DNA of 58,891 nt from Caldilinea sp. CFX5. Lineage in GTDB: Bacteria; Chloroflexota; Anaerolineae; Caldilineales; Caldilineaceae. The stretch spans positions 1-58,891 of the forward strand of contig QWII01000102.1 in assembly GCA_021405325.1 (NCBI GenBank). Reading direction: 5' to 3'. This document shows, piece by piece, positions 1-8,397 of this stretch. Below the pieces are notes generated by a model. It searched no databases. It was not told the origin of the DNA and saw nothing but the letters and a program-made list of their open reading frames with translations. A program made the position numbers and the translations under genes. Positions within the stretch are counted from its first letter, which is position 1. Each line of letters starts with the position of its first letter.

Positions 1-147
1 CCGCTGCCGGAAGCTCTGTTGGTTCTCGACCAATTGCGCGACGAACCGCACAATGCGTTGGTCAAGGCGTTTGCCAGCCGGTCGAAGGAAAAGGCCAAGG
101 CTCAATATGGTGCGTATAGGTTTGCAATCGCAACACTTGTTATTTGA
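1..147 (+). CDS. C-terminal end of an unknown protein (cut by window edge)
   Basis: An open frame runs from the first base to a TGA at 145-147 and gives about 48 residues that look helical and charged (for example DEPHNALVKAF and SRSKEKAKAQY). The start lies outside the window and no family is recognisable. It ends 23 bases before the start of the hydrolase at 171 in the same direction, so the two could be co-transcribed. It could also be a chance open frame. Confidence 0.4.
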   Translation, partial: PLPEALLVLDQLRDEPHNALVKAFASRSKEKAKAQYGAYRFAIATLVI

Positions 148-170
148 CGGCTTACGAAAGGCAACCAACC

Positions 171-851
171 ATGCAGACAACCGCGGTTATGATTCACGGC
201 GCCGGCGGCGGCGGCTGGGAATATGTCCGCTGGCAACCGATCTTCACTGCCGCCGGCTATGCGGTCATCGCCAACGATCTGCTGCCGGCGGCTGACGGCT
301 TGCTCATAACAACGTTCGACGACTACTGCCACCAAGTCCGCACCTGGCTGCCGCCGCAACAACGCATCATCCTCATCGGCGCCAGTATGGGCGGGATTCT
401 GGCGTTGAAGGTGGCGGCAGCCATCCAACCGGCGGCGTTGGTATTGGTCAACAGCGTCCCGCCGGCGGGCGTGGGTGCGCCGCGAACCGGCAAAAGCTAC
501 CCACCCATTGTACAGTGGGCAAATGGGCCGCTGGAAGACACCCGTTCAGCGCTCTTTGATAGCGACGAAGCGACCATTCAGTGGGCGTGGCCCCGCTGGC
601 GCGACGAGTTGGGCGCCGTCCTCAATGCAATGGCCGCCGGCATTCCCGTCCAACGTCCCACCTGTCCAACGTTGGTCGTGCTGGGCGAACAGGACACTGA
701 TATTCCCTACCAAACCGGCCTAGCGTTGGCGACTTGGGCCGGCGCCGATGTGCTGCTCTATCATGGGATGAGCCATGTCGGGCCGCTGTTGAGCCGGCGG
801 GCGGCAGAAGTCGCACGGATGGTTGTCACGTGGTGTCAGTCGCGCCCTTGA
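171..851 (+). CDS. alpha/beta hydrolase (esterase-like)
   Basis: The product has about 226 residues and the alpha/beta-hydrolase pattern: an oxyanion-hole segment HGAGGGGWEY at residues 9-18, the nucleophile elbow GASMG with Ser72, a likely acidic residue at D175 or D177, and a catalytic His in GMSHVGPL at about residue 202. There is no signal peptide, so it is probably cytoplasmic. I chose the ATG at 171 because GAAAGG lies just upstream and the protein then begins directly with the first beta strand; an in-frame start at 144 would add nine unrelated residues. The family covers small esterases and C-C hydrolases, and the substrate cannot be told from the sequence. Confidence 0.85.
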   Translation: MQTTAVMIHGAGGGGWEYVRWQPIFTAAGYAVIANDLLPAADGLLITTFDDYCHQVRTWLPPQQRIILIGASMGGILALKVAAAIQPAALVLVNSVPPAGVGAPRTGKSYPPIVQWANGPLEDTRSALFDSDEATIQWAWPRWRDELGAVLNAMAAGIPVQRPTCPTLVVLGEQDTDIPYQTGLALATWAGADVLLYHGMSHVGPLLSRRAAEVARMVVTWCQSRP

Positions 852-877
852 ACGTGGTCGATGAACGACAGGCTGTG

Positions 878-1942
878 CTATTCAGTGGGGCAGGACTGCA
901 CGCTGGCACAAGGCGCCCGCAGAATAGCGCCGGCGGCGGGTTCCACAAAGGCGCCGCCGACCGTCAAGTAGAGATCGCCGCCAGGGGCAAAGGCCATTGC
1001 CGTCGGATAGTTCAGCTTGTCGAGCAGTACTGTGCGTCGCCCGTCCCGCTCGATGCGCAAGAGCCGTCCACTGTCGGCGACATAGGGGAAACCGGTTGGC
1101 GCTTCCCGGCTAAATTCCAACACATAGAGCCGCTGTTGGGCGTCGAAGGCCAGGTCAATCGGCATGGTGAACCCGCCAAGCAGCTTGTTCACCTGACCGG
1201 CGCTATCGACCCGCCAGAGCGAACCGCTGCCTGTGGTGTGGGGCAGGCGACCAAAGCGGGCAAAGATCAGCGCACCATCCGCCGCAAAGGTCAAGCCCGT
1301 TAACGGCGGCAACTCCGGCAGTTCAGCCCATAAATCAACCTGTCCATCCAACGTCACCCGCAGCACCCGTCCCGACGCACCATCGGTCACATACAGTGCG
1401 CTGCCATCAGGCGCAGCGACCATCGCAAAGGGGTTGCTGAGGGCAATGCTGGTTTGCGAATCATTGATCGGGGCTTGTTGGGCAAAGGCCAACAAGTTGG
1501 CAAGGCGTTGGGCTGACCCTTTGCCGGCGGTACGCTGGGTAACACGCAACACGGATCGCGACCATGCGTCATCGTACCCCTCGCCGGTCAGCAGGTAGAG
1601 TGTATTATCAATGAGGGCAACATCGGTGGCGCCCGTGTCGCCGGCATTGACGTAGCGCGTGTAGGGCAGCCCATCCAGGATCACCCTTTGCCGACCGGCT
1701 GGATCGAAGCTGAGGATGCGGGCGCTGTGGTTGATCTCCGGCTGGATAGTGCCGGCGTAGTTCGGATCAGGCGCGCCGGTTTCTGCGACAATGAGATTGC
1801 CCGCACCATCGAAGATCAGGCCGCGCGGCTGGTTTAGTCCACCGGCAAATTGCGTTATCGCCGGCTGTACCTGGCAGGCAAGCATCCCCGTTACAGTCAA
1901 CAGCGTCAGGGTTATCCAGATCAACTTAGCTCGACGCCACAT
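878..1942 (-). CDS. ScyD/ScyE-like beta-propeller lipoprotein
   Basis: A 354-residue exported protein. The N-terminus has Arg residues, a hydrophobic stretch and a lipobox ending at Cys23 (GMLAC), so it is probably a surface lipoprotein. The rest is built from NHL/SMP-30-like propeller blades with repeating pieces such as LNQPRGLIFDGAGNLIVAE, NPFAMVAAPDGSALYVTDGA and PTAMAFAPGGDLYLTVGG. The overall pattern (FAGGLNQPRGL at the start, then VNAGDTGATDVAL) resembles the ScyD/ScyE family. It may bind or act on a small molecule outside the cell. It is convergent with the hydrolase gene and divergent from the DUF296 gene at 2114. Confidence 0.75.
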   Translation of the reverse strand: MWRRAKLIWITLTLLTVTGMLACQVQPAITQFAGGLNQPRGLIFDGAGNLIVAETGAPDPNYAGTIQPEINHSARILSFDPAGRQRVILDGLPYTRYVNAGDTGATDVALIDNTLYLLTGEGYDDAWSRSVLRVTQRTAGKGSAQRLANLLAFAQQAPINDSQTSIALSNPFAMVAAPDGSALYVTDGASGRVLRVTLDGQVDLWAELPELPPLTGLTFAADGALIFARFGRLPHTTGSGSLWRVDSAGQVNKLLGGFTMPIDLAFDAQQRLYVLEFSREAPTGFPYVADSGRLLRIERDGRRTVLLDKLNYPTAMAFAPGGDLYLTVGGAFVEPAAGAILRAPCASVQSCPTE

Positions 1943-2017
1943 TCATTCACATACTTTCCGCTTTTTATGTTTGCTCTCAACCAATGCTACTATTGGATCG
2001 TATTCTATTCCCATCGA

Positions 2018-2083
2018 GCGTTACACAGCGCTCCATCGTAGGGCATGATAGTTCATGCCCTACGATGGAGCGCTGTGTAACGC
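2018..2083. repeat. perfect 30-bp inverted repeat in a divergent intergenic region
   Basis: The arms 2018-2047 and 2054-2083 are exact reverse complements around a 6-base loop. The element sits between two divergent genes (starts at 1942 and 2114), so it is not a simple terminator and would fold in the leader of the DUF296 gene. Its inner 28 bases (2037-2064) are nearly the reverse complement of the hairpin at 25146-25175. Confidence 0.9.
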
Positions 2084-2113
2084 CTATCCATTTTACCAAA
2101 AGGATCTTCAACT

Positions 2114-2527
2114 ATGCGTATTGCATCCGGCAAGCTCAACCGCTTGCATGTCATTCATCTCAACAATGGCGACGATATTCTGCTGGGGCTGCGCGAAGCG
2201 GTCGCCCGCAAGAATATCAAACATGGCGTGATTCTGGGCGCGATTGGCTCCGTGACCTCCTACCATTTTCATGTGGTTGCCAGCTCCGTCGTACCGCCGG
2301 CGGAACTCTTTCCCAAAGCTGAAGGCCCCTATGATATTGCCGACATGACCGGCTTTATCTTCAACGGGCGCGTCCACTGTCACATTATCTTTTCCGATGA
2401 CAAGATCGCCTTTGGCGGCCATCTGGAGGAAGGCTGCAAAGTTCTCACCTTTAATGTGGTGACGATTGCCGAGGCGGAAGAGATGGATCTGACGGACTTT
2501 GACACCACCAAGCGATTGGACGACTAA
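2114..2527 (+). CDS. PPC/DUF296 domain protein
   Basis: A 137-residue single-domain protein of the PPC (DUF296) family, the fold also found attached to AT-hooks in plants. Typical positions are visible: GAIGSVTSYHFHV at residues 42-54, the pair in RVHCH (His88, His90), and GGHLEEGCKV at 101-110 with His103. In this family the clustered His residues bind a metal ion and the protein is a trimer; bacterial members are stand-alone and their role is poorly known. The start follows an AAAAGGA ribosome site. It ends two bases before the dehydrogenase at 2530, so they very likely share a transcript. Confidence 0.85.
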   Translation: MRIASGKLNRLHVIHLNNGDDILLGLREAVARKNIKHGVILGAIGSVTSYHFHVVASSVVPPAELFPKAEGPYDIADMTGFIFNGRVHCHIIFSDDKIAFGGHLEEGCKVLTFNVVTIAEAEEMDLTDFDTTKRLDD

Positions 2528-2529
2528 GG

Positions 2530-3444
2530 ATGACTGGACAACCGACTGCACAACCAACGCTTGGTTTCATCGGCCTCGGCATCATGGGGCGGCCGATGGC
2601 GCAGAACTTGCTCAAGGCGGGCTTTCCTCTGGTCGTCTATGATCTCCTGCCCCAGGCGACGGCAACGCTGACGGCAGCCGGGGCGCGCACAGCCGATTCG
2701 CCCCGCGCCGTCGCCGCACAAACCGACATTGTTCTGCTCTGTCTGCCCGATTCACCCGATGTCCAGGCGGCGATGCAGGGTAACGATGGGGTCTTTGCCG
2801 GTGTCAAGGCCGGGCAGATCATCATCGACATGAGTACAATTTCGCCGGTGACGGCGCGCACCCTAGCCGCCGAAGCGACGCGGTTGGGCGCGACGATGCT
2901 CGATGCACCGGTCTCCGGCGGTGAAATTGGCGCGATTGAAGGAACCTTGTCCATTATGGTGGGTGGCGAGGCGGCAGCCTTTGCCCAGGTGACGCCCATC
3001 CTTCAGGCAATGGGGAAACGGATTCTGCACATGGGTGAAGCCGGTGCGGGACAAGTAACCAAAGCCTGCAACCAGTCGATCATCGCGGTTACCATGTTGG
3101 GTGTGGCCGAGGCGTTGGTGCTGGCAGCCAAAGCCGGCGTCGATCCGGCCCTGGTGCGACAAGCGCTCTTGGGGGGCGCCGCAGCCAGCCGTGTCCTAGA
3201 GTTACATGGCGAGCGCTTTTTGAGCCACAATTTTCAACCTGGTTTTCGCACCCGTCTCCATCATAAAGACCTCAATATCGCCCTGGAGGCCAGTCGCAGC
3301 TACGCGGCGCCGTTGCCGGCCACTGCCCTCGTGCAACAGTTCTTTACGGCGCTGATGGCGCGCGATCTGGCCGATCAGGATCACACCAGCTTGATCACCT
3401 TGATCGAGGAGATGGCGCAACAGCAGTTGATGAAGGTTAGCTAA
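2530..3444 (+). CDS. garR: 2-hydroxy-3-oxopropionate reductase-like dehydrogenase
   Basis: A 304-residue beta-hydroxyacid dehydrogenase. It has the NAD(P) motif GFIGLGIMG at residues 12-20, the substrate loop DAPVSGG at 125-131, and the catalytic Lys178 in GAGQVTKACNQ. Local wording through the C-terminal helical domain (FQPGFRTRLHHKDLNIAL, DQDHTSL) is close to tartronate semialdehyde reductase GarR as I remember it. This enzyme reduces tartronate semialdehyde to glycerate in glucarate, galactarate and glyoxylate breakdown. The RraA-like aldolase/decarboxylase relative at 5070 supports sugar-acid catabolism. 3-hydroxyisobutyrate dehydrogenase is the main alternative. Confidence 0.8.
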   Translation: MTGQPTAQPTLGFIGLGIMGRPMAQNLLKAGFPLVVYDLLPQATATLTAAGARTADSPRAVAAQTDIVLLCLPDSPDVQAAMQGNDGVFAGVKAGQIIIDMSTISPVTARTLAAEATRLGATMLDAPVSGGEIGAIEGTLSIMVGGEAAAFAQVTPILQAMGKRILHMGEAGAGQVTKACNQSIIAVTMLGVAEALVLAAKAGVDPALVRQALLGGAAASRVLELHGERFLSHNFQPGFRTRLHHKDLNIALEASRSYAAPLPATALVQQFFTALMARDLADQDHTSLITLIEEMAQQQLMKVS

Positions 3445-3559
3445 TGGTTTCGGTAATCCTTGGAACTTGTCACGCCGGCGGCGATGACCTACAGTTACCG
3501 CTTTATTTTCGTAATGTTCATAAACCCGGCTGCTCTATTCATTTGTGCATTTAGGGGAG

Positions 3560-3588
3560 TTGACAGAAAAAAGTAGGTCGCCTATACT
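3560..3588 (+). promoter_or_regulatory. sigma-70 promoter of LacI regulator 1
   Basis: TTGACA (3560-3565), a 17-bp spacer and TATACT (3583-3588). The start point would fall near 3595, so the operator at 3600-3613 would lie in the first transcribed bases, a position that suits repression. Confidence 0.8.
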
Positions 3589-3599
3589 ATCATTATCCA

Positions 3600-3613
3600 T
3601 GTAATCGATTACA
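3600..3613. promoter_or_regulatory. LacI-type operator, copy 1
   Basis: A perfect 14-bp palindrome TGTAATCGATTACA with the central CG typical of LacI-family operators (general pattern TGnnAnCGnTnnCA). It lies just after the promoter of the lacI gene at 3771, and an identical copy lies at 4880-4893 after that gene. This suggests autoregulation. Confidence 0.8.
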
Positions 3614-3677
3614 AAAAAGCGGTGTTTATTGCTGGTAAACATAGGGGTGCGCAAGGCTGGGCTGGGGCAACCCTATG

Positions 3678-3730
3678 TAGTTGGTTAGTTCGTTGGTTTC
3701 GACAAGCTCAACCAACGAACTAACCAACTA
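3678..3730. repeat. low-complexity hairpin in the lacI-1 leader
   Basis: The arms 3678-3698 and 3710-3730 are exact reverse complements (21 bp) around the 11-base loop TCGACAAGCTC. The stem is made of 8-base words such as AGTTGGTT and AGTTCGTT. It lies between the promoter and the coding start, so it would fold in the mRNA leader. The same loop, in reverse complement, occurs in the hairpins at 24644 and 46496. Confidence 0.9.
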
Positions 3731-3770
3731 ACCAACCCCTGCGATCCGGTTGATCCGTAAAGGTATAGCT

Positions 3771-4790
3771 GTGGCAACAGTCAAAGATGTCGCGGAGCGG
3801 GCTGGGGTGTCAGTGGCGACGGTGAGTCGCGTTCTTTCCGGCTATCCCCATGTCACCCCGTTAAAACGCGAACGGGTGGTGCAGGCGATTGAAGCGCTGA
3901 ACTACCGGCCCGACCCGGTGGCGCGGTGGTTGCGGCGACGCCAGAGCAATCTGCTGGGGCTTGTGGTTTCGACCATTGAGAATGTCTTTTTTACCGAAGT
4001 TGCACGCGCCGCCGAGCAAGCCGCCCACGAGCGGGGCTATCATCTGATTCTCTGTAATACCGATGAGAACCCCCAGTTGGAGGCGACCTACCTCCGCATT
4101 CTGGATGATCAGTTGATCGCCGGTGTGATTCTGGCGCCGGCGCCCGGTCCGGCCCAGCATCTGGCGCCGTACATCCAGAATGGCTTGCCGATTGTTTTGA
4201 TTAACCGGCGATTGGCGGAGTTGGGCGTACCGTCCATTACCTCCAACGACGCCGAAGCAGCCTTTGCCTGTGTAACGCAGTTAATTCAGCGGCAACGACG
4301 GCGCATCGCCGCCATTACCGGTTTGCCCAATGTCTTTACCACCCGTGAACGGCTCCAGGGGTATCGGAACGCCCTGATCGCCGGCGGGATGACCCCCGAT
4401 CCTGCGTTGGAAGTCTGCGGGTGGGCCAGTTTGGTGGGCGGCTATACGGCGACCTACCAGATCATGCAACAACCCAATCCCCCTGACGCTCTTTTCTGTT
4501 TCAACAATGTGATGACCCAAGGCGCGCTGACGGCGTTGGTGGAGATGCAGATTGCGTTTCCCACAGCGGTCGAAATTGCCGGTTTTGCCGCATCGACGGC
4601 GGCGCAGCTTTATCATCACCCGTTGCTTTTCATTCGTCAGCCCACCCACGCCATGGGACGCCGGGCGGTGGCGATGTTGATCCAACAGATTGAAGAGGGA
4701 GAAATGAGCAATCCCCCCGCCCAAGTCGTTCTCGACAATGAACTGGTTTCCGGTCCGATCTCATTAGCGCAGACAGCAAGCGCACGGTAG
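3771..4790 (+). CDS. LacI-family transcriptional regulator 1
   Basis: A regulator of about 339 residues: an N-terminal LacI helix-turn-helix (TVKDVAERAGVSVATVSRVL) followed by a periplasmic-binding-protein-like sensor domain (for example GLVVSTIENVFFTEVARAAE and FASTAAQLYHHPLLFIRQPTHAMG). It should bind DNA as a dimer and respond to a sugar or sugar acid. I chose the GTG at 3771 because AAAGG precedes it and the HTH then begins at once; a TTG at 3750 is possible. The operators at 3600 and 4880 bracket the gene and fit control of itself and of the downstream RraA/ABC operon. Confidence 0.9.
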   Translation: MATVKDVAERAGVSVATVSRVLSGYPHVTPLKRERVVQAIEALNYRPDPVARWLRRRQSNLLGLVVSTIENVFFTEVARAAEQAAHERGYHLILCNTDENPQLEATYLRILDDQLIAGVILAPAPGPAQHLAPYIQNGLPIVLINRRLAELGVPSITSNDAEAAFACVTQLIQRQRRRIAAITGLPNVFTTRERLQGYRNALIAGGMTPDPALEVCGWASLVGGYTATYQIMQQPNPPDALFCFNNVMTQGALTALVEMQIAFPTAVEIAGFAASTAAQLYHHPLLFIRQPTHAMGRRAVAMLIQQIEEGEMSNPPAQVVLDNELVSGPISLAQTASAR

Positions 4791-4860
4791 ATCCCATGAT
4801 TTACCATTGCCTTTGCTGATTATTGGCGGGTAGGCAATTGATTTGCACACTACCGGCCAA

Positions 4861-4895
4861 TTGACGACAGTCGTCGGTTTGTAATCGATTACAAT
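4861..4895 (+). promoter_or_regulatory. LacI-type operator copy 2 with a possible -10 element
   Basis: The same palindrome TGTAATCGATTACA occurs at 4880-4893. Its right half merges with TACAAT (4890-4895), which could serve as a -10 box; TTGACG at 4861 is too far away (23 bp) to be a normal partner. Bound repressor would cover such a promoter. The next gene downstream is the RraA-like gene at 5070, the first gene of the ABC importer cluster. Confidence 0.7.
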
Positions 4896-4925
4896 TCCCT
4901 AATGCTTCCTTTGTTGTAACGACTA

Positions 4926-5013
4926 ACCCCTCCCTACCCCTCCCCTGATAAGGGAGGGAACGGTCGAGCGCACCACGGTTCCCTCCCTTATCAGGGGAGG
5001 GGTAGGGAGGGGT
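4926..5013. repeat. 36-bp perfect hairpin before the RraA-like gene
   Basis: The arms 4926-4961 and 4978-5013 are exact reverse complements with a 16-base loop. The stem strands are pyrimidine-rich or purine-rich (CCCCTCCC-type words). It lies between the putative operator/promoter at 4880 and the start at 5070, so it could form in the operon leader or act as terminator for the regulator gene. Confidence 0.92.
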
Positions 5014-5069
5014 GGCTTGGTAGTTACCCTTTGTTCTAAAAATCCAACAAGAATCAGGAGTGATGCACG

Positions 5070-5810
5070 ATGACAGCGAACATTGATCCCTTTGAAGTAC
5101 GCAAACGCTACAAATATTTGCGCGTGGTGGATGTGGCCGACGCCATGGATGGTATTGGCTATTTTGACATCGGCTTGATGGACCCGGCGGTGCGTCCGCT
5201 CTGGCTGGGGATGCGCTTTTGGGGGCCGGCGTTGACCATCCGCTGTGTCCCGGCCAATCGCCCCATGTGGAAATTGGAGACGACGGACGATATTGTCAAC
5301 GCCCACGGCATCTGGTTCCGCGCGGTGGGGCACAAGGGCATCAACGAACTGATCCAGCCCGGCCACGTCGTGGTCACTGATACAGGCGGGGCGCGCGAAG
5401 TGGGCTTTTGGGGGTCGGCTAATGCCTTGGATGTAGTGGCGCGCGGCGCGGTGGGCGTCATTACCGATGGCTACTGTCGCGACACCGGCGAGTTGACGCT
5501 GCAACAGACGCCGATCTGTTCCCGCCGTCGGGGCCGCACCATTATTCCAGGGCGCATTTATGTAGCCGATGTGCAGGTGCCGGTCGGCTGTGGCGGCGCA
5601 CAGGTGCGACCGGGCGATCTGGTCGGTTGTGACGACGATGGGGTGATCGTGGTGCCGCTAGAAATCGCCGAAGAAGTGGCGGTTCATGCCCAGGCGATTC
5701 TTCTGGCCGATATGCGGGCGCGGCGTAAAATCTATGACCGTATGGGCAAAGCCCACGATGACACGGTCAATTATGAGATGGTCGAAGAATATTATCGCCA
5801 GTTCGCCTGA
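5070..5810 (+). CDS. RraA-family protein (aldolase/decarboxylase-like)
   Basis: A 246-residue protein of the RraA / former "demethylmenaquinone methyltransferase" fold. Visible positions are WGSANALD (about 114-121), GVITDGYCRD (129-138) with the Arg-Asp pair that in HMG/CHA aldolases binds pyruvate and the metal, and DLVGCDDDGVIVVP, a family hallmark. Members of this branch cleave or decarboxylate hydroxy-keto acids. It heads an operon with the binding protein and two permeases that follow, downstream of a LacI operator, so a role in breaking down an imported sugar acid is likely. It is longer than RraA itself (about 160 residues), which argues against RNase E inhibition. Confidence 0.85.
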   Translation: MTANIDPFEVRKRYKYLRVVDVADAMDGIGYFDIGLMDPAVRPLWLGMRFWGPALTIRCVPANRPMWKLETTDDIVNAHGIWFRAVGHKGINELIQPGHVVVTDTGGAREVGFWGSANALDVVARGAVGVITDGYCRDTGELTLQQTPICSRRRGRTIIPGRIYVADVQVPVGCGGAQVRPGDLVGCDDDGVIVVPLEIAEEVAVHAQAILLADMRARRKIYDRMGKAHDDTVNYEMVEEYYRQFA

Positions 5811-5835
5811 CACAATGCATGTGTGATTTTGTCTT

Positions 5836-5896
5836 GTAGGGACGGCTAAGTTAGGAAGGGAAAAAGCTGATTTCCTCTAAACTCAACCGTCCCTAC
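5836..5896. repeat. short inverted repeat between rraA-like and binding-protein genes
   Basis: A 10-bp perfect pair, GTAGGGACGG (5836-5845) and CCGTCCCTAC (5887-5896), encloses about 40 bases. It lies between two genes of the same operon and could adjust mRNA stability. Confidence 0.6.
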
Positions 5897-5961
5897 GGAA
5901 CGAGTTGACCGACTCCGTTTGCTTTTGCTTTTATCGCTTTGATCAACCAAAGGAGGAACTT

Positions 5962-7365
5962 ATGCAGCTTTCTGACAGTCCGATGAAACTCTCACGCCGC
6001 CAACTGTTACAGGGCATGGCGCTGGTGGGTGTGGGCGCCGTGGTGGCCGGTTGTGTTGCCCCCGGCGCGCCGGCCAGTACCGCGGGGCAGGGCGGCGGCC
6101 CCAGCACCGCGCCGGTGACCATCGACTTTATCACACCGGGCGCGCTCGGCACGGAACGGGAGATGTATACGCAATTTATCACCGAGTTCCAGGGCGCCAA
6201 TCCCAATGTTACGGTCAATGTCTCCTTTGAGGCGTGGGGTGACTATATGACCAAGTTGCCCACCATGTTTGCCGGTGGCGTGGTGCCGGATATGATCCAC
6301 CAGCACATGAGCATTGTGCAGGACTATGCTCACCGCGGCGTCTTAAGCGATCTGACGCCCTACATGGAGCGGGACGGCATTAACGCCGAGGATTATATTC
6401 CCGCTCTCTTTGAATCCTTTAGCAATAAGGGCAAGACTTACGGCATCCCCAAAGATAACGCGGCCTGGGGCGTCTACTACAACACCGAGCTCTTTGACGC
6501 CGCCGGGCTAGAGTACCCGGGGGCAAACTGGACCTTGAGCGATTTCCAGAGTATGGCCAAGGAGTTGACCAAGGACAGCAAGGGCAATCCGGCCAGCAGC
6601 AGCAGCTTTAACCCGGATGATGCCGTGCAGTGGGGCTTCACCTGGCTCGACTCGCCCGGCCCCAACAACTCGGAGACGGCGCGTGGTTTTGTCAAAGCGG
6701 CAGGGGGCGACTGGTATGACGAGGGCTATACCACGACCTTGATCACCGAAGCGGCGGCTTTAGATCACTTCAAGATGTTCCACCAAATGCGCTGTGGCGA
6801 CAAGAGCAGTCCATCAGCGGCGCAGGCGGAAGGCAAGGGCGATCTCTTCCGCGCCGGGTTGACGGCAATGGCGGTGAGCTTCCATGTCATGGATTTCTTC
6901 GCCCGTGAGGAAAAGGTGCCGTTCAACTACGATGTCACCTTCTTCCCCGGCGGCCCCGGCGGGCGCTATTCGGTGGTGGGGTGTAGCGGTTGGGCCGTGC
7001 CGACCCAGGCCAGCGACCCCGAAACCGGCTGGTTACTGGTCAAGTATCTGACCAGCCTGGAAGTACAGCGCTCGATTGGTGAACGTAAACGCTGGGGCGT
7101 CTCGCTGGCCTCCGCCGTCGATACCATTATCCCGGAGGATACGCCGGCCAAGAACTTTGCCCTGGTGCATACCGATCCCTTCCAGAAAGCGATTGAGGGG
7201 GTCGAGGTAATCTCCTTCAAATTCCCGCCCAACCAATCGCGCATTAAGGAAATCTACTCCACCCACTTCGACCCGATCTGGACCTGCGCCAGCGACGACA
7301 TCGAAGGCGCGGCCGCCGCGGCCAAAGCCGAGGTGGATGCGGTGCTGGCAGAGTTGGAGTGGTAG
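5962..7365 (+). CDS. sugar ABC transporter, solute-binding lipoprotein 1
   Basis: About 467 residues, extracellular solute-binding protein family 1. The N-terminus has a twin-arginine segment (SRRQLLQG at about 11-18) and a lipobox VVAGC with Cys31, so the folded protein is likely exported by Tat and anchored by lipid. Family features include EAWGDYMTKLPTMFAGG and IPKDNAAWGVYYNTELFDAAG. The start at 5962 is set by AAAGGAGG seven bases upstream; an upstream in-frame ATG/GTG would add 19 residues before the signal. It binds a sugar or sugar-acid ligand for the permeases at 7493 and 8398. Confidence 0.92.
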   Translation: MQLSDSPMKLSRRQLLQGMALVGVGAVVAGCVAPGAPASTAGQGGGPSTAPVTIDFITPGALGTEREMYTQFITEFQGANPNVTVNVSFEAWGDYMTKLPTMFAGGVVPDMIHQHMSIVQDYAHRGVLSDLTPYMERDGINAEDYIPALFESFSNKGKTYGIPKDNAAWGVYYNTELFDAAGLEYPGANWTLSDFQSMAKELTKDSKGNPASSSSFNPDDAVQWGFTWLDSPGPNNSETARGFVKAAGGDWYDEGYTTTLITEAAALDHFKMFHQMRCGDKSSPSAAQAEGKGDLFRAGLTAMAVSFHVMDFFAREEKVPFNYDVTFFPGGPGGRYSVVGCSGWAVPTQASDPETGWLLVKYLTSLEVQRSIGERKRWGVSLASAVDTIIPEDTPAKNFALVHTDPFQKAIEGVEVISFKFPPNQSRIKEIYSTHFDPIWTCASDDIEGAAAAAKAEVDAVLAELEW

Positions 7366-7464
7366 TGAGACAGTGAGACAGTAAGACAGTGACACAGTAA
7401 ATCAGTCGATACGTCGAGACTGACTAACTGACTCACTGTCTCACTGTCTCACTGTCTCACTGTG
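7364..7464. repeat. 8-bp-word hairpin between binding protein and permease genes
   Basis: The left half repeats GTGAGACA-type 8-base words and the right half repeats the complement (CTGTCTCA). They meet around a small CGATACGTCG centre. It begins inside the stop codon of the binding-protein gene. In ABC operons a hairpin here often raises the level of the binding protein over the permeases; that role is inferred. Confidence 0.85.
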
Positions 7465-7492
7465 TATATCAAGACGACAGGGGGTAAAAACT

Positions 7493-8395
7493 ATGTTCCA
7501 ACAATCCATGTCGCCACTGCGGCGCAAAGAGATGATCGATGGCTATCTGTTTATTGCCCCCTGGTTGATTGGCTTTGTCCTCTGGGTGGCCTTTCCCATG
7601 CTGGCCTCGTTGGTCTTGACCTTTATGGAGTGGGATCTCTTCAATCCGCCAAAGTGGGTGGGTGGTGCGAATTTCCAGGCGATGGTTAGCAACGAATTGG
7701 TCTGGTTGTCGCTCTGGAACACGGCCTATTATACCTTTCTCAGCGTGCCGCTGTCGCTGGCGGTGGCGCTGATTGCGGCGATCTTTTTGACCTTGCCGTT
7801 GCGCTTTCAAGCCTTCTTTCGCACCTTTTTCTATCTGCCTTCGGTGGTGCCGGCGGTGGCGAGTGCGATGTTGTGGTATTGGATCTACAACCCCGATGTG
7901 GGGCTGGCGAACGCCTTGTTACGCATGGTGGGGCTGCCGGAATCACAGTGGCTCTGGGGGGTGCAATCGGCCAAGCCGGCCTTTATCCTGATGACCTTGT
8001 GGAGCGTGGGCAACCCGATGGTGATCTTTCTGGCCGGTTTACAGGGGATTCCAACCTCCCTCTACGATGCGGCGGATATTGACGGGGCCAACTGGTGGCA
8101 GAGCTTCCGGGCAATTACTTTACCGATGTTGTCGCCGGTCATCCTCTTTAATCTGGTGCTGGGCATTATCGGCTCGTTTCAGGTCTTTACCAATGCCTTT
8201 CTGATGACCAATGGCGGGCCGCAACATGCGACGCTCTTTTCGGTGCTTTATCTCTACCGGCTGGGCTTTGAGCAATTTCGCATGGGGCTGGCCTCGGCAT
8301 TGGCCTGGTTGCTCTTTTTGATTATTTTGATTTTTACGCTAATCCAACTCCGTTTGTCAGATGCCTGGGTCTATTATGAGGGAGAAAGGCAGTAA
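7493..8395 (+). CDS. sugar ABC transporter permease 1 (MalF/UgpA type)
   Basis: A 300-residue inner-membrane permease with six predicted membrane segments, starting with FIAPWLIGFVLWVAFPM. The cytoplasmic EAA loop (DAADIDGANWWQSFRAITLP, about residues 193-212) is the docking site for the ATPase. It pairs with the permease that starts three bases after its end. The start has GGGGG/TAAAA upstream spacing typical of weak ribosome sites, and the ATG at 7493 precedes the first hydrophobic segment by about 20 residues. No ATPase gene is nearby. Confidence 0.9.
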   Translation: MFQQSMSPLRRKEMIDGYLFIAPWLIGFVLWVAFPMLASLVLTFMEWDLFNPPKWVGGANFQAMVSNELVWLSLWNTAYYTFLSVPLSLAVALIAAIFLTLPLRFQAFFRTFFYLPSVVPAVASAMLWYWIYNPDVGLANALLRMVGLPESQWLWGVQSAKPAFILMTLWSVGNPMVIFLAGLQGIPTSLYDAADIDGANWWQSFRAITLPMLSPVILFNLVLGIIGSFQVFTNAFLMTNGGPQHATLFSVLYLYRLGFEQFRMGLASALAWLLFLIILIFTLIQLRLSDAWVYYEGERQ

Positions 8396-8397
8396 TC

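Larger units (their letters stand above)
3445..3770. other. leader and control region of LacI regulator 1
   Basis: A 326-base intergenic stretch. In order it holds about 110 bases with nothing recognised, a strong promoter (3560-3588), a 14-bp operator (3600-3613), about 60 bases of leader, and a hairpin (3678-3730) shortly before the GTG start at 3771. Promoter, operator and hairpin are listed separately. Confidence 0.7.
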
